A stretch of 64,000 nucleotides of DNA from Branchiostoma floridae (GCF_000003815.2 NC_049993.1:3096370-3160369), one strand, 5' to 3'. Positions 1-12,420 are shown, numbered from the stretch's first letter. Notes: a model not told the origin generated them from the sequence alone. Numbers and translations are program-made.

Positions 1-312
1 CGTTTGCGTTTATAGTGCGTAGAGCTGCTCATTCAGCCCTATCCGCGCTGTTTTCATTTCTTTACCAGAGGCAGAGTTCCCCAATAGAGCTATAAGAACA
101 AAAATGAAAATCTGTTGTTTACTTTACCACATTGTGTTTATCGTTAACTTAAAGTCATTTGTTCAATCTTCCTGCTTACAAAGATTTCATGATAAATGCA
201 ACTTTTTTATTATATATAATAGTTAATACGTAGTCAAGCATCGATTTTCGGGTTACCAGAGGGTGTCAATCAAATTAGCATGACCTAGGGAATGAAGCCT
301 TTTAAAACTTAC

Positions 313-3300
313 AGCAATGATGTCCTGAAAGTGGGATGGGAAGACCTCTTTCAAGTCTTCAGGGTGCTGTACCCAGAACGACTTGATTTTCACTTCATTG
401 TCAGGTAGACTACCGCGGGACAGCTTCTTCCCGGTCCAGAACGGCGGCTCCTGGAGTTCCCAGCCAAAGAACGTGTTAAAAATCGCGATGCTGCCTTTTA
501 GCGCTGACAACGAGACGTCTTTACCCGGGCACATGTGGTTGTTGACCGCTGGTGTGTCGGTGAGTCGTCCGTGAAAGGTAACGTGGTGTTTTCGAAGACC
601 TTCACCCTCTGGTCCGAGGAACCTATTGCAAGAGAAATAAATGTATAACTTGAAAGTTTATCTATTCTGGTAGAAGTCATTCTGGAAATAGTTGAACTGT
701 AATTTCAAACAGAAAAATTGGACTTTCTACAGCACAGCATCAGTTTTTGTCGCTAAAGGTGTTTAAGAAGCCATCTTCTTTTAGAGCTTCACAACCTTCA
801 TTGAATAGAGACGGTGGGCGTCATAGACTACCTGCAACCTATGATCCACTGAGTCACATGCTCTACCTGCATAACGTGACGTCACGACATCAGTAGATTG
901 TTCATTCCTTGACAAAGACTGATGCTGTGAGGTCGAAAATTTGGGTGAGTCCAATTTATGTGTAGGGAATTGCAGTTCAACTATTTCAAGAAATAGATAT
1001 TAGTTGCGTAACTGGTAAAGTGTTGGACTCGGAACGAACAGGTCTCGACTTCGATTTTCGCCGTGCCCCCGACGTTGTGTCATTGCGAAAGGCACTTTTC
1101 TCAATACACGCTTGTAATACCTGACTTTAGTCGTGGAAGTATACTTCCTTCACTCTCCGTCGGTACTTTGCATGTAGACACACTAAGGGCACAACCCGTC
1201 GTACTTGCGAATAAATACGTGCTATCTACGTGCCAAAACGTGGGCCGTAAGTTCCGCCTCCGCACGAACGTAGGGAATTCGACGGATTTTGGAGCACGCA
1301 GACACGCCTCAGAACTTTACGGGTAGGCAACACTTTGTTAGCCATCGATCTGCGGATTCACCCCCCCCCCCCCCCGTACGCGCCAGTACGAAAGACGTGC
1401 GCGCGCTTTACAGCCTGATCGTTTTTAGAAAAAAAAACGACGTGGCGGACGTGGCCTAAAAAAAAACACGCACGGACAAATTGCACGTACCGCGGGTTGC
1501 GCCCTTTGCTTAACTCGAGGGCAGTGCCACGTTGTCCCCGTTTGTCGCAAAGCAAATAAATGTAACGTTAAAGTTTCACAATTATGTTGGGCGCGCCGGA
1601 TCACGTGGTCACCTGTTCTTAGGTACTGGTGGCTCGTGAGCATCTCGTGAATAAATTAATGTTCAAACAAAACCAACCTGCGCCACAAAAAGTCTTCTGG
1701 TTTGTCGAAGACGGCTGGATCCCTCAGTGCCCAGTAGGAACTAGCATACACACGCTCACCTTCCTCGATCTGGAAAGCGAGGTACACAGAAAAATGTAGA
1801 ACTTGACCAGCTTTACTGTCAGAAATGCTTCCGAGCTGCACATTCTCCTACGCAGAAGCGTTGAAACCACCTGCCTGGATGTACCCTGCTTTCTCAACCG
1901 TCACTCTTAATTCCTGTGGACGTCCCCCAAAACAATTGTCAGCCAATCAGAAAATAGGCCTTTCAGTTTTTCAAAGGTGTCTCGCATATATAAGGGTAAA
2001 GTCAATTGTACTTATAATCAGGGCAGTCAGGAACCAAGGGTGACGGTTGAGAAAGTAGGGTACATCCAGACAGGCCGTTTCGACGTTGGATGCCCTTGCG
2101 TAAGAGGATGAATTAAGCTGCAATGATCAGTGAGATCTAGAAATAAGCTTTGAATGTCTCACCTACTTTCCATAATTAATAACACAGTTACCAACCTTCA
2201 GTGTGTGTTCCCCGCTATCCGTGGTGTACTCGACAGTCGTTGGACGTGTGGCGATGGTGCTCCAAAAGACTGGATTTCCACAGACTCGAAGCACTTCCAA
2301 GACGAAGCTCTCAATTTTCGGCATCTCCTCCAGGGACTCATGGGTCAGGCCTCCGTGTTTCTTCAGGGCAGCAAGCGCCTCCTGCCGTAGCTCCTCCCGG
2401 TCTTCTGCGCTGACGGTGTCCAAGCAGGCGAAGGTACCCACCAGGTGAGCTGCCAAGCCGTAAGCTCCGTTGATGAATACCGGGAAGAGCAGTTGTGCCG
2501 TCGCCTCTTTTTCTCCCAAGCCGTGCGACTTTCCAAGATCCAAAAGTTGCTGGTACCTTTGAATACAAATCAGATGACTAGAATAAAAATCAGTGTAAAT
2601 TCTATAAAGCTATTCTGTATTTTATAGAATTCTTACAATTCAGTTCAAACAAATACCAAACCAGACAGACATCACTCCTATACAAACCCGTTTTCAAAGC
2701 TACGACAGGACAATATACATTTGCCTACAGAGGTGCTAAACACTATAACTAACTACCTGCTGACAAGTTCCAACCCTTAAGTTAATTAAATCAGCTCTGA
2801 AAAACATCATGCACATTCTTAGTAATGATTTCAGGCCTTCTGCCCAAATGATCTGTTGTTGTTTTTTATAATTTGACCTGGACCGGATTGATGGATTAGA
2901 ATTTTGAGTTGTCTGCCTTCTTTCATGTTTTATTATCATCAAATTTATCGCAAATTCTTGCCCGTGGGCTAATTGCAAATAACATAAAAGATTCAAACAG
3001 TGCAAAATACAACATCTCAAGCGTCTACTCTAGTCTAAAGCTAGTTAAAGCTAACTTTAGATCCTGGGTTATAGGATTCGACTCATTTTTCTAAGACAGT
3101 GGAAGACGAAGGATCCCACCTTTTCTATTATGTGTGGGTTACGTTTTGTGACGTTAGAAGGAGAACTGTTTTCTTTTTGTCAGTGAATGTGTTTCGTCTT
3201 CCACCACGTTGGACGTACATTGTTTTCACGTTCTTTTACACACGTTGTGTATATCTATCTATCTTATCTGCAATATTATTTATTTCCTTGTATTTGTACC

Positions 3301-5795
3301 TTGGCCCCGATGAAAATCAGTTTGTCAAAACTGAGTTGGGCTACCCTGGGTCTGAAGATATCAATAAACAACTAGAGTTCCTCGAACACATATCTTCGCC
3401 AAATAAACAATTTTTATTGTAGGTCGTTGTTTTTTAATGATTAATGTATATATGTCCATATGTTATTTATTGACATGTAGCGGTTGGTTGGATTGTGGTC
3501 ATTGTGAGTAGAATAATCTATGTTGCCATTGTACATAATGTAGCAATTTAGAGCGATGTGAATGAATGTCCTTGTATAATGAGAACAATTTATATTGGCC
3601 TGAGGCAAGCTGGCCTGAGGTAACTTTTCTATTTTGTATTTTCGTAGGTTAATAGTTACAGTTATTCTAAAAGTAGGAAATCCTTCGATATATCTGCAGT
3701 TTTTTTTTACTTCAACTTTGATAAGAAAATATAATAAAGAAATATAAAGTGCTGTCAGCTATTGCCCTTATACAGTAACCGTGATATTTCTATACTTCCA
3801 CAAGACATGATCCACCTTTCTACATTGCCATAATGGATCTGTCCACTGTAGGGAGAATACAATGTTTAATCAGTAAACAGTCCTTTTTTAGGTCATAAGT
3901 TTGTTAATTTGGCCCATATATGGAGCTCACATAACTGCTTGTGACCATCATTTTGGCAGTATTTTGATGTGTTTTTAGATAACTTTAAGACAAACGGACG
4001 GCAGTCTTTGAAACCGGAAGTTGAGATTCGGCCGTAATTTTATTCAAACCTTTCACTATTTCCTTAGATATAACTTAATGGATGTTATGTACATATACTT
4101 TTGCAAGTCGTGTCCAAGTTTCGTTGTAGTAGGATGAAACATGCCTACGCTACAGGGTTGAAAAGGTAGTAACCCCTACGTGCCCCCAGACCGGCGCTGG
4201 GTCTCTCTGGGGGCACCTTAAGGTGACATCTGTTTGTTTATGTAAAACAATTGAATACGGTACATCCTGCCTTGTACACGACCCATTGACCTACATAAAA
4301 AGACACCAGCTGTGGCGCACATGTATGTACCAACCCTATATGCTTCTGCAGTATATTGCAATTTATTAAATTTCCCTAAATAATTATATTAAATAGATGG
4401 TGATTTACATCATTTGCATCTCATTATGTTCATAATCACCCAAAGTATCTACCTACCAAAAACAAAAAATAACATACAATCCCCTCTGGAGTTATCCATC
4501 TAAATTGTTACAAACTATAAGACCCACTGCAGTTCCAAACAAGCTGCTAGGGGGCCCAAAATTACACCATTTACTTCTAGTCCCAACAGCTATCCACCAC
4601 TTAAAAATCATGAATCCGACACTTCTGGAAAATTTAGGCAGAAACTTTGACGCTCACTTGCAGTACCAAAACAAGTCGCCAGGAGGCCAATTATCGAACT
4701 TGACCTTCCTTTCTGTGTCCCCTACCTATCAACCAAATATCATTAGCATCCATGTAGAACATCTCGAGTNNNNNNNNNNNNNNNNNNNNNNNNNNNNNNN
4801 NNNNNNNNNNNNNNNNNNNNNNNNNNNNNNNNNNNNNNNNNNNNNNNNNNNNNNNNNNNNNNNNNNNNNCCATTCTCGCACATGACAATCCTTACCACAA
4901 CCGCTGCACACCTGCCAAATATCGTGGAAATCGCCCAGCTACGTTTTGATTTATGCTTCCCGGAAAAAAACACGAAAACAATAACAACTTCGCTACTGTA
5001 ACGTATGAAAACGCCAGGTAAACCATTTTCGAACTAGGCATGTCTTTTAACAACCTCTACACACCTGCAAAAAAATCAAAAAGTTCCGACCACAATTTCT
5101 CGACTTATATGCTGTTGACCTACATACAAACCCAAGTCGACAATCACATAATCTTCGCTGGCGAAGATAATAAACTGCATATTAAGTTAATGTTCAACCT
5201 TCATCACTTACCTCTCTGATGTCTTAATCTTCTCAAGGATTGACGTCATTGCCCGACGTTCTTCGTCAAGGTTCATCCCTGTGAAAGCTTTGATAACGGA
5301 AGATCTTACTGCAATCGCCCCGCTTCTATAAAGACGGATCTCTTCCCCGGGAAAAGAGGTTGATTCACCAAAGATGTTTGGAAGAACGGCATCCGCCGCT
5401 ACATCCGCCAACTTTGACTCGAAGTCGCTCATTGGTGTACTACCCCATTTAGAGACGTTGGACAAAACCGACAACGCGATTGATGAAGGGATGTTTTCGC
5501 CAGCCTTTGCGATCACTTCCATCAAAAACCCCTTGTTTTTCTCGTGGACCTTGCCGTTTGACTGGATGCATGGACAGACGCCTTCCGTGAAATCCTTCCT
5601 GACTTCTCCAATTCCAAAACAAAATTCCTCCTTTTTGAAAAGATCGATGTCAAAGACGGACTGCACGGCCTTGTTTCCGGTCACCACGCGACACGGAAAT
5701 CCGATGTTTTTCTCCACGAAATCTTCTTCTCGATTTGGTTTTAACATCTGGTTGTTCCATCCCAGCAATTGAAGAGTTCCCAGTACGTTGCCAAT
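313..5795 (-). CDS. CYP74-clan cytochrome P450, copy A (3' part off the left edge; start codon altered)
   Basis: Exons (minus strand): 5795-5212, 2556-2196, 1769-1678, 622-313; further exons must lie left of base 1. Splice phases agree (2, 0, 2, 0), and exon lengths match copy B at 37.5-41.6 kb exactly (584, 361, and 92+310=402 nt), so orthology of the pieces is secure. Visible: I-helix segment with a conserved Asn at about residue 224, K-helix EVLR (282-285) and the heme-Cys loop NNHMCPGKD near residue 377, as in CYP74 enzymes that rearrange fatty-acid hydroperoxides (allene oxide, divinyl ether and epoxyalcohol synthases). Odd points: the codon aligned with the start Met of copy B is ATT, with an in-frame TGA three codons upstream, so translation would have to start at a non-AUG codon or at the ATG of codon 18. 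Copy B's exon 3 is split here by an intron (1677-623). Two donors are GTTGGT, which is weak. The reading frame is otherwise intact. It could be a recent pseudogene. The exact reaction cannot be assigned. Confidence 0.85.
2915..3000 (-). mobile_element. 3' UTR fragment of the same LINE family
   Basis: Read on the minus strand it gives GCAATTAGCCCACGGGCAAG followed by an A/T-rich end with AATAAA, matching the 3' UTR at 33780-33820. It lies in the first intron of CYP74-like copy A. No coding part is recognisable. Confidence 0.5.
4180..4216. repeat. GC-rich hairpin
   Basis: GTGCCCCCAGA (4180-4190) pairs with TCTGGGGGCAC (4206-4216) across a 15-base loop, in intron 1 of CYP74-like copy A. Confidence 0.7.
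4770..4869. other. Assembly gap (100 N)
   Basis: Gap in the first intron of CYP74-like copy A. The round length suggests a gap of unknown size. Confidence 1.
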
Positions 5796-5949
5796 GGTTT
5801 TTCACTACAAATAAAACATGAAATCTATTACTTGCCGTGTTTGTTTAGATGGATACAGTTACATGTACAACAGCTAGCGATATGCATACTTGTGAACAAC
5901 TTATTACTACATGAATTACTCATGTTGGTTATATTGTCACTAGCGCTAA

Positions 5950-6112
5950 TACGTGTTTGTGTGTGTGTGTGTGATTGTGTCTGTGTGTGTATGTGCATAT
6001 GTGTGTATGTATGCATGTATGTGTGTGTGTTTGTGTGTGTGTGTTTATCTGTGTGTGTGTATTTTTGTGTGTATGTGTGTATTTGGTGTGTGTGTGTGTG
6101 TTTGCTTGTGTG
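5950..6112. repeat. GT microsatellite
   Basis: Imperfect (GT)n with TATG and TTTG interruptions, upstream of the first visible exon of CYP74-like copy A. Confidence 0.95.
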
Positions 6113-7310
6113 AACAAGACAACTCAAAACTGCTAAAATAATTGGATCAATACTTGCTTTGGTGTGTTGGTTTGGTGTGATGAAATCTGGAAATGATTAT
6201 ATTTCGGTCCCTTAACGGTCTCCTCTAGTACTGCAGCGAAACTTTATGTTTCAATATCTCGTGTTCTGTACAAGCTATGGCCACGTTGTTAAGACGCTAG
6301 ATACTTCTTTGCTGGGGAAAATGTGACGTAAGTTTAAGCCTTGTAGTTGTTAGGGTTGGAAATGTAGGGGCTTTAAAAAATCCGAAGCAGAAAACTCAAG
6401 AAAGGAATAACGGATTTTTTTTTAAATTATCAGGTATATAGTTTAGATCAAAATGCAAAAAATGAAGTACTAAATCAACGAATATATTCTATCATAGCAG
6501 TTCTTTAATTTATATCTTGTTCCGGACCTGATACGGTGTTGACATTTGGGTAGCAGATAGCTTTCGACGTCAGGACAAGTTGGGGCAGGTTTGGGCCTAA
6601 CGTCTAAGTTTGGAACGGCAGGGGTGTTTTTCTGAAGATATTTCAAAGCGGATAATTGAAGAAAGTAATGACAAGTTTGCATCTTATAAGGCGTACAGGT
6701 AGCTTAGTCAAATATATTCATATTGATCTTATGTAAATGAGAACTTATTTTGCATGAATAATTACGAAATGGTATAATCCCATGGTTTTCCCTAACAGGA
6801 GTTCAATAAAAGTAGCATCAAAGAGCTTTTACCAATCTTCGCTCGCACCTGGTCCGACAACAGTGTCACCATGCCATCTCATTTCCATTTCACTGACCTC
6901 CCAGTCAAGAAGGCGAGATATAACAACTCAGATCTTTGCCGAAAATCTCAACATAGCTTTATACCAATTCTTCCATGTGAAAAATTGAAGAAAAAAAACG
7001 TACAATTCGTATTTTGAGCCATATCTCCCGATCCTGTGCACTAATGCCAACCAATACAAATTCCTCATGAAAAAAAAAACATCTTGCCGCCATCTTGAAA
7101 AAAAATCCATTCTATTGTGTGGTTGTGGAACTAATGGAAAACTTTGTTTGGTACGTAAAAGAGACAAATAAGTTCAGTGACCGTAAACGACCTCAAATAC
7201 GCACATGTAAAAAGGTTGGCAATTGGAAGCGCTTCGTACATAGTCAATCCCCCAAAATTTAGATATTTCTAAAGCGAACTAATGTAATTTTCGTCTACAT
7301 ATAAACTTTT

Positions 7311-7817
7311 TTCTGATGTCATGATAAAATCGTGCTTTATTTGGGTAAAATTGTGTTGTTGTTTTTCCACAAACTTACGGCTTGCAGCATATCGACTTTT
7401 GGGCGAACACTCTGGCATTGGGACGGGAATACTGTAAATGCATTAAAGCTCTAGCTAAGCTAAAGCTAAAGTTGTCATGCATCACATGCGTAGGCCCGGC
7501 ATCCATTTCCGTTTTTAAGCCATGGAGTCAGACATATATAGGTCACTACAGCAGGGGGCCATTCCACCAGTAGTGAAATGTGTTTAGCTTCCATACTCTT
7601 CCCCTCTGCAGAGAAAGAAGTATGTATCATTTTAAAAGCTCGCGTTGATTTAAATTCGCGGTAGAGGGAAAAAGACTTTTCGCGGTGGTTTTCAGTTCGT
7701 GGTAGTACCATGCACTGTAGTCTCTTACTGGCATGGAGAATGTTTGCAGTGGTTTTAAGTTCGCGGTGAAGCGGCCGCCGCGAAAACCATTAACATTAAA
7801 CTACCGCGAAAGTTTTT
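7311..7817. repeat. 507-base direct repeat, copy 1
   Basis: This block appears identical base for base to 9116-9622, same orientation. It ends in a GC-rich stretch with GCGGCCGCCGCGAAAACC and CCGCGAAAG. A shorter, diverged relative is seen near 61550-61640. No coding sense. Confidence 0.85.
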
Positions 7818-8330
7818 AAACAGACTGTCGCAGGGGTCAGGAAGGTTACGTGTGCACAATAATAAAATGTCAGACCAAGCCGTTTCACATATCTCCAATA
7901 TAATTAGAAAGGTAAAAATCTCAAAATTAAATCTACTTCAATCGTCCTGTCCGAAAACTTTGACTTGATCACAAAACCGTGCCAATGACAAACTTTGCGA
8001 GCTTTCAGCGGGGTTGACGCAGCAAAAGAGCCTGAAGGGTCTCAATGGCCATTAATCAAGTTGTTTATACCCAGACTGATTCAGTGTAGCTTAAAAACGG
8101 CTTCGGCATAACTTGGCCCTGTGGTACCAGTGTTTTTACCAATTTTTGATCGTCAGCATGTAGCCTGATCAGCTGTTAATTTTCTATTCATTTTTTGCAA
8201 CCGAATTATCGCTGTTTTCAAGTATTATTCACATTCCAAAGACCTTAAATACACATAGTGTAACTCCCCAAGACGCCAGTTCCTTCCCCCTTTCACAATA
8301 AAACAAACTTTTCTCCTGCGGCACAAATTT
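7818..8330. repeat. About 500-base dispersed repeat (partner 43628-44140)
   Basis: It starts AAACAGACTGTCGCAGGGGT and follows 43628-44140 closely, with scattered substitutions. Its left limit is exactly the end of the 507-base repeat. No coding sense was found. Confidence 0.7.
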
Positions 8331-9115
8331 CTGAAGCAGTATAACACAAGTTGTAAAAGAAACGCGAGGCTTTTAAATCAGCTGAAACAGCATATAATGC
8401 TGATCCGTCAACTCAACAAGCAAGGTCGCAAACCTGACAAAGCCACTAGTCTCGAAAAAGACATCATTATCAGATTTGATAGCGGCAGAAAAGATACCAA
8501 AGATTTTAACATTGTCCAGACTGATATCGTATTAATTGAGTAATATGGCAATGGGAGAGAAAATGGACTACGACAACAACTTACTTTTAGTGTTGTCGAA
8601 GAACCGAAGTCGGTTTTTGTCAGCTCCCTGTCTGCTCTCCGACTATACAGAAAAGTCGGGTGTTTTCAGATATATCAGTACAACTGATAGGCGTGAACCT
8701 TATAACATAGCTAAATGACAAATGTGATTGGTCAATTTTGACGTATGTTCTATTGATAGCGGTCACATTACCTTTTTTCGTGGAACAGGGCGTAAAATTG
8801 ACGTCCGGTCCACACCTTTTGATTCGTGGTAGCGGACGTTATATCGACTTCCGCTTCACGTCTCTTGATTTGTGGTATATTTATCTATTTGTACCTAGTT
8901 TATATATCTGATATAACCGCTCTTAAGTGTAGTATATCAACAACACTTGATGTATTTCCTATTAATCAATAGAGGTCGACATACTATCTTATATTGTTCA
9001 GATCTAAGAATGGGCTTGCCGTTCACGCCTCTCAAAAACGACAAAATGTGATTGGTATTCTACAGAACTTAATAGAATATTAAAAGGTGTTTGGTTGACA
9101 AAAAACAATACCATA

Positions 9116-9622
9116 TTCTGATGTCATGATAAAATCGTGCTTTATTTGGGTAAAATTGTGTTGTTGTTTTTCCACAAACTTACGGCTTGCAGCATATCGA
9201 CTTTTGGGCGAACACTCTGGCATTGGGACGGGAATACTGTAAATGCATTAAAGCTCTAGCTAAGCTAAAGCTAAAGTTGTCATGCATCACATGCGTAGGC
9301 CCGGCATCCATTTCCGTTTTTAAGCCATGGAGTCAGACATATATAGGTCACTACAGCAGGGGGCCATTCCACCAGTAGTGAAATGTGTTTAGCTTCCATA
9401 CTCTTCCCCTCTGCAGAGAAAGAAGTATGTATCATTTTAAAAGCTCGCGTTGATTTAAATTCGCGGTAGAGGGAAAAAGACTTTTCGCGGTGGTTTTCAG
9501 TTCGTGGTAGTACCATGCACTGTAGTCTCTTACTGGCATGGAGAATGTTTGCAGTGGTTTTAAGTTCGCGGTGAAGCGGCCGCCGCGAAAACCATTAACA
9601 TTAAACTACCGCGAAAGTTTTT
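9116..9622. repeat. 507-base direct repeat, copy 2
   Basis: Apparently identical to 7311-7817, with 1298 bases between the copies. It could be a recent duplication, two insertions of one young element, or an assembly artefact. The ends are not TG...CA, so a pair of LTRs is unlikely. Confidence 0.85.
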
Positions 9623-10037
9623 GTATTCTGTGATACTCTAGCAACGTTACCACCGTGTTAGATATTCAATTAGACCAAAGAAGTCGTTTACACAACTAAC
9701 AGATTGTTTTATATCAAGCTAAGACAACTTTTATTTATATAGACAAATTATTCTTAGTTGTCTTTCCGGTTATGCGGCCGACCCTAGAAGGTGCTTGGTC
9801 TTTTTTTGCATTTTTAAAATCTAATATCAGATTTAAAACAGACTTCCATGTATCAAACACACTGTAAACGGCAGTGAACATATTAAGTGTACATTTTACT
9901 TCTATGTCTATGCAAATGAAGCCGGCTTTTCCAGTGCTGTCCCAGGATTGGAAGTCCAGTGCTGACAAACATTCATTACTAGAAAACAAATGCTGAAGCC
10001 ATCTTCAAAAGGAAGGTGAGGTTTTCGTAGTTTTGTT

Positions 10038-10140
10038 TTATATACATACATGAACTTTATTGCACGACATTTGCACATGGTACAAAGTATGGCAACGAAT
10101 ATTACACAAAGTACAAAGATATATAACGAATTGTTATGAA
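10038..10140 (-). mobile_element. Probable LINE 3' tail
   Basis: On the minus strand the segment ends with GTGCAATAAAGTTCATGTAT, the A-rich AATAAAGTTCATG type of 3' terminus common for amphioxus and other invertebrate LINE copies. Only this short tail is visible. Confidence 0.3.
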
Positions 10141-11065
10141 AAAAAAGCATACGGCCGCAACCATCTCTTGCAAAATAGTGTTCACTCATTGCTTTAGGTA
10201 TATGTCAGTCGTAACTTTTTCTGGGCGGCGCATTAGTTCCTGTACACCGCCAGGTATTCGCACTCACCTGGTCTGCTAGTCTCTGTCCTGCTGTCTTCCC
10301 GACTTGGAGTCCGAAGCTATCGTTGTAATGTGTCCGTGGACAAAGATTCGGCACAGCAGTAGTGGTGTAAAAGATTGATAGTCTATTTTATTCCAAAGTC
10401 TACCGACTACCTATATAAGGCTGGTCCAACCTGTTGTACGGGACTATCTTACACCGCGCGTCATGGGTCGACTCGCCTCCGTGGCAGCCAATCACAACCC
10501 TTCTTCAGCAAGGCCGACCAATGGGAGCGCCACAGACGACAGCTGCAGGTTACACGGGGGAAACCGTGAGGAAAAATTATCCTGTAAAGTGGAATTTGTA
10601 TATGTATGTGTTGCCATGACTGATAGGAGGAAAACAATGTATAAGAATGCATGCGCATTGCTGTCTTTCTAGGTAATCTTCAAGCAGATGCTGCTGTCGA
10701 ATTAGATAATATCATAAGCTTAGGAAGGAGTTCAGCCGGCAGAGGATACGCCATAGGAGAGATCTACGGCAGAACGCACCGGTCAAAGGCTGTGGCGTAT
10801 GAAACTCCTCTACCGGTTAAATTTATGATACTATCTTATACCAAAGAAAGATTTGCTTGGAGATTACTCCTATAATCCATGGAAAAGGTTGTTCAAAAAC
10901 AGCAAGAAAAAGTCGTAGAGGTCGAATGTCCTTTTGATGTTTAATTGTGCATATAATGAAGCAGACACGAAGCCAGACACGCCCATTAATGTGATTTGCC
11001 TGCAAGGATACAATGCCATCTTAGTGGTGCAGGACTTTTTTTAAATGCTAGCATCCAAATTAAAC

Positions 11066-11228
11066 GACTATTATTTGTAAGGGTACAGTACGTACCACCC
11101 AAATTTTCGATGTCTACCAGTACATCATCGTCAGGGGAATAACCTAGTCTCAGTTCTCGCGAGAGAACACACGAGACTAGGTCAGGCTTGCGTGGATCAT
11201 CTGCCCCCTACCCTTACAAATAATAGTC
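11066..11228. mobile_element. Short MITE with perfect 20-base inverted ends
   Basis: GACTATTATTTGTAAGGGTA at 11066-11085 is perfectly inverted at 11209-11228. Inside is a second imperfect palindrome around TTCTCGCGAGAGAA flanked by CCTAGTCT and AGACTAGG. It lies beside the orphan CYP74-PLAT exon. Confidence 0.7.
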
Positions 11229-11289
11229 ATTGCTTGAAGAAAAAGTGTTATAACTTATTCATACGTGACTGATGAATCTTTTCATCAAA

Positions 11290-12420
11290 TTAAACGTCAC
11301 TGTCCACAGATAAAATTCTTTAACCATGAGAGCCAAGAGGAAAATGAACAATTGAGCTGAGATATGAGGTTCAACTTGGTCTGCTGAAAGTCATATTTCC
11401 GCTTCTTTTAAGTTGAAATATAAAGGAAATCCACAACAAATATTTTGATAATGTTTTCCAAGAATTGGAGGCAAGAGTATCTCGACCCAAACAGCCCTGA
11501 TCACAGTTCACCCATGCGGTCACCATATAACGACTGTTTTTTTTTAAAGAACACCAACTACTACTAGTAATGAATACAATAATTATGCATTTGGTGGATA
11601 TTGATGAAATACTTCATACCATATAATTATGCTCGAGGTTTTAGTTGAACACGTTAAATATTGTGAGACTTAGAAGTTCTTGATCACCCCTTGTTGTACC
11701 ACAGAAAATAATAGTGATTATTTAAGAAATTGCCTATCCTTTCTCATGTAGATTAATTGTCGAGATAGCATCATCACTTCGCTAGATTTGCCTCTGTGAA
11801 TGGTTTTATCAGGTTCGTAAGTCACTGAATAAAAAGACTATTTTCTCCCAACTTTAGGCATATTCACATTGACGTTTTAAAGACTGTCTGACACTATTTT
11901 CAGGACAATTCTGCCCAGTTTACATAATGATAAGCAGTAAGTGCAGTTGCTTACAGCTAGTTACGAAAAAATCAATACAGTCACAGACGTGAAGAAAGTA
12001 CATGTGTACCGTGACTTGTAGATACTTAACGTTTGTAACCGCATTTCTAACTGTAAGCAACGACACCTAGCGCTGCAGTACAATAATAACCTGTAGAATT
12101 GCTCTGACCGAAACGTAGATGTAAGTAAAGCAAAGGTTGTGTAAAACGAGTCTCTTTATTCGTCAGATTTATCCTTTATGGTGCTTCTTTCATCAACAGA
12201 AGCTCATCCTAGCCATCTTTGGGTTTCACGTCGTCCTGTGAAGGCTCACATCCGCCGGGACCTAGCCACATGTGATCACTTGTTATATTAATAGGCAAAA
12301 GAAATGGTTATAATCAAAAACAACGTAAGATGATATGACAAATTACTCTTATACAGTCTATTCAAATATAATGATGTTAGATTTTAGTGTTCCATTAAAT
12401 TTGCAACTTAGTTTAATGTG
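11290..12420. repeat. Paralogous 3' flank of the CYP74-PLAT genes (partner 36650-37700)
   Basis: About 1.1 kb is recognisably alignable with 36650-37700. Shared stretches include a block ending in an expanse of 'gaatacaat', the 'tcactgaataaa' and 'gtgactcgtagatact'-like pieces, a 'gcaacgac.cctagcgctgca' piece and the final CYP74-PLAT exon. The identity is moderate, with many indels, so the duplication is not recent. It supports the view that a third CYP74-PLAT gene once stood here. Confidence 0.7.
12209..12278 (-). pseudogene. Orphan last exon of a CYP74-PLAT gene
   Basis: The minus strand reads DHMWLGPGGCEPSQDDVKPK followed by two residues and TAG, clearly related to the final exon of copy B (37608-37538; DHVWLSPGGSEPPKDEAKTK and three more). 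The splice acceptor has changed from CAG/AT to AAG/T, which would shift the phase by one base, and no PLAT or P450 exon is found upstream (12.3-15.7 kb on the minus strand). It is therefore a relic. Its 3' flank is also homologous to that of copy B, so a larger block was copied and then lost its 5' part. Confidence 0.7.

Larger units (their letters stand above)
5800..11060. other. Intergenic region, repeats only
   Basis: Apart from the GT tract, the 507-base direct repeats, the block at 7818-8330 and a LINE tail, I see no gene. AT-rich pieces at 6200-7300 and 8330-9115 carry only short chance frames. Confidence 0.6.

Noticed and set aside
3099-3422. 107-codon forward frame with hydrophobic stretches
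   Set aside because: It lies in an intron of CYP74-like copy A, AT-rich, with no recognisable domain or splice context; likely chance.
5828-6141. Frames of Cys/Val or His/Thr repeats
   Set aside because: Translation of the GT microsatellite on either strand. The same applies to the frames at 37717-37999, 39746-39931 and 44521-44775.
7311-9622. LTR retrotransposon with 507-base LTRs
   Set aside because: No TG...CA ends, no primer-binding site, no gag/pol frame, and the interior is partly another dispersed repeat.
10264-10345. Possible minus-strand exon (PRTHYNDSFGLQVGKTAGQR and on, donor CAG/GTGAGT)
   Set aside because: Only one short open block with a good donor; no partner exon, no recognised domain and no supporting context.
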